DNA of 64,000 bases from Peribacillus deserti (GTDB lineage: Bacteria; Bacillota; Bacilli; Bacillales; DSM-1321). This document shows positions 62,830-64,000 of the stretch, piece by piece. Within the stretch, counting starts at the first letter, position 1, and the number at the start of each line of letters is the position of its first letter. Below the pieces are notes generated by a model. That model searched no databases, was not told the DNA's origin, and was given only the letters and a program-made list of their open reading frames with translations. The position numbers and the translations under genes are program-made. The stretch covers positions 124,001 through 188,000 of the forward strand of contig NZ_JAFBFI010000003.1 of assembly GCF_016909175.1 (NCBI RefSeq), in the 5' to 3' direction.

Positions 62830-63445
62830 AACAGTTGAGAATAAAAGAATCAAGAAATGCAAGCAAGGTTTGTCGGTCTTTTTTGTAAAATGCAATCTTT
62901 AATTCATTGATTTCAAAGTCTGCCTTAATGTGTGAAAAATAATCCTTTTCCACAAGCAAGGGGTAGATGTTATTCCAGAGTGATAAATAAAAGTCATTTG
63001 AAAGCTGCGTGCCCAATTCATTTATCCACGCAGAAAACTCCTTCCAAGTATCATTTGAATTGCTTTGTTGAAGGTTGACAGATGTCTTTTCCTCTAAGGA
63101 AAGCAAAATAATCTGTTTAGCATTCAAAAGTGCCATTTCAAAATATTTTTGCATGGTGGACAATTCCACACTTTGACTAATCAGACGATAGGGTATAAGA
63201 AAGGGGGCAGGCTTTGAAACAAATGTACCTCCACCCTGGCGAGAATCTAAATATTTTAAAAGCTCCAATATTCGAAGTCCTTCTCTTACAGAAGATCGAC
63301 TGACTCCTAGTAGTTCGCTTAATTCTCTTTCGGGAGGCAGTTTATCACCTTTCTCAAGATTTTCATCATGTATATAGCTGATAATGGAGCGTGTAACTTC
63401 TTCAAACATTCTTGGAACCGAGCGTAAATGATATGTTTTATCCAT
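62819..63445 (-). CDS. FadR/GntR-family regulator
   Basis: The 208-residue protein has the GntR winged HTH (KGDKLPPERELSELLGVSRS, SVREGLRILELLKYLDSRQG) and a short helical C-terminal sensor of the FCD type. It faces the transporter gene and overlaps its end, so the two transcripts are convergent. It is a candidate regulator of the transporter or of the next regulator. Confidence 0.88.
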   Translation of the reverse strand: MDKTYHLRSVPRMFEEVTRSIISYIHDENLEKGDKLPPERELSELLGVSRSSVREGLRILELLKYLDSRQGGGTFVSKPAPFLIPYRLISQSVELSTMQKYFEMALLNAKQIILLSLEEKTSVNLQQSNSNDTWKEFSAWINELGTQLSNDFYLSLWNNIYPLLVEKDYFSHIKADFEINELKIAFYKKDRQTLLAFLDSFILNCSNE

Positions 63446-63580
63446 AATGGGACACCCTTTATTGTTTGGAATAATCTTATTTTAACAAAAAGGGTTTAAT
63501 AAAAACATAGAAATGGTATTGACTAACTTTTAGAATTTAATTAATATTTAAATAAGGGGAAATATATCGTATATTAATTT

Positions 63581-63591
63581 TGGTCAGACCA
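63581..63591. promoter_or_regulatory. FadR-type operator before the last regulator
   Basis: Palindrome TGGTC-A-GACCA with the GT-N3-AC core, 51 bp before the start at 63642, typical of LldR/PdhR-like sites. Confidence 0.6.
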
Positions 63592-63641
63592 TATGATAAA
63601 ATAATATCAACACGAGGGCAGCTAAAAGAAATGGTGATTAA

Positions 63642-64000
63642 ATGGCTTTAAAACCGATAAAAAAGAGAAGATTATTTGAAGAAATTATACTTGCAATAGA
63701 GGAATACGTTGAGGAAGAGAAAATTTCTGCTGGTGAAAGGCTTCCATCTGAAAATGAGTTAGTGACTCTATTTCAAGTGAGTAAGACGGCGGTTCGTGAA
63801 GCGATGAGTGTTTTGCAAGCCAATGGCATTATTGAAAAAAGGTCTGGAGCCGGGATTTTTTTGAAAGACCTTCATGGCGAAAGCATAGCAGGACGTGTTA
63901 CTAATCATTTGCTAAATCAAAAGGATTATACAGAAATTCTGGAGTTTAGACGGGGCCTTGAAGTAGAGGCTGCAGCTTTGGCTGCAGTAAAAGCCACAGA
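63642..64000 (+). CDS. FadR/GntR-family regulator, cut by the window end
   Basis: ATG 63642 (weak GGTGAT site before it). At least 119 residues are visible: a GntR HTH (AGERLPSENELVTLFQVSKT, AVREAMSVLQANGIIEKRSG) and the start of an FCD sensor (ILEFRRGLEVEAAALAAVKA). It is the third regulator of this family in 4.5 kb. It is cut off by the end of the window, not broken. Confidence 0.88.
   Translation, partial: MALKPIKKRRLFEEIILAIEEYVEEEKISAGERLPSENELVTLFQVSKTAVREAMSVLQANGIIEKRSGAGIFLKDLHGESIAGRVTNHLLNQKDYTEILEFRRGLEVEAAALAAVKAT

Overview
The window is chromosomal DNA of an AT-rich, low-GC Gram-positive rod of the Bacillaceae. I do not name a species. The evidence is strong AGGAGG-type ribosome binding sites with TTG and GTG starts, CcpA cre sites, a TnrA-type box, two TPP riboswitches with intrinsic terminators, a DUF3231 protein, CBO0543-type membrane proteins, an LXG toxin and an mtlA-mtlR-mtlD mannitol operon. 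No rRNA, tRNA or CRISPR was seen.

Region 1 (1-15.5 kb) is an accessory zone full of broken genes. It holds an HNH nuclease gene split by a 159-bp MITE-like insertion with a 23-bp target duplication, a decayed gene of about 567 codons, a broken replication-type HTH gene, a broken serine resolvase and an IS3-type transposase tail. Among these wrecks are intact genes: a DUF1643 gene plus a DUF262/DUF1524 (GmrSD-like) gene, a secreted MBL-fold protein with its DUF3006 partner, a one-chain sigma/anti-sigma fusion, and an EVE-HNH nuclease. The DUF1643/DUF262 pair and the EVE-HNH gene are the best candidates for modification-dependent DNA restriction.

Region 2 (15.5-30.7 kb) is carbohydrate use. 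A LacI-family regulator with a palindromic operator precedes a lipoprotein binding protein, two ABC permeases (no ATPase), two different VOC proteins, an SDR, a ThuA-like protein and a Gfo/Idh/MocA oxidoreductase. A cre-controlled secreted GH3 glucosidase follows, then a 1378-residue secreted protein joining a phosphodiester glycosidase to a metallophosphatase. A remnant of a second GH3 copy lies just after it.

Region 3 (30.7-39.3 kb) is nitrogen and cofactor metabolism. A TnrA box precedes an acetamidase/formamidase, an APC permease and a nitrilase-type amidase. A PLP aminotransferase follows, then two TPP riboswitches in series, each with its own terminator, upstream of an NCS2 permease and a truncated LuxE-like gene. 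A DUF3231 protein closes this part.

Region 4 (39.3-52 kb) has the mannitol operon, two CBO0543 membrane proteins, and an LXG toxin with a C-terminal TNT (NAD-glycohydrolase type) domain. The toxin is followed by a probable immunity gene and two paralogous small genes, one of them frameshifted. A LuxR-type HTH remnant and an exact 52-bp-period array of hairpins follow.

Region 5 (52-64 kb) is carboxylate and acyl-CoA metabolism: an aldo/keto reductase, a cre-preceded acyl-CoA ligase with an AMACR-like CoA transferase/racemase, a glycolate-oxidase-type operon (GntR regulator, FAD subunit, Fe-S subunit), an aldehyde dehydrogenase relic, a GC-rich 127-bp repeat, a membrane transporter and two more FadR-type regulators. 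The last regulator runs off the window.
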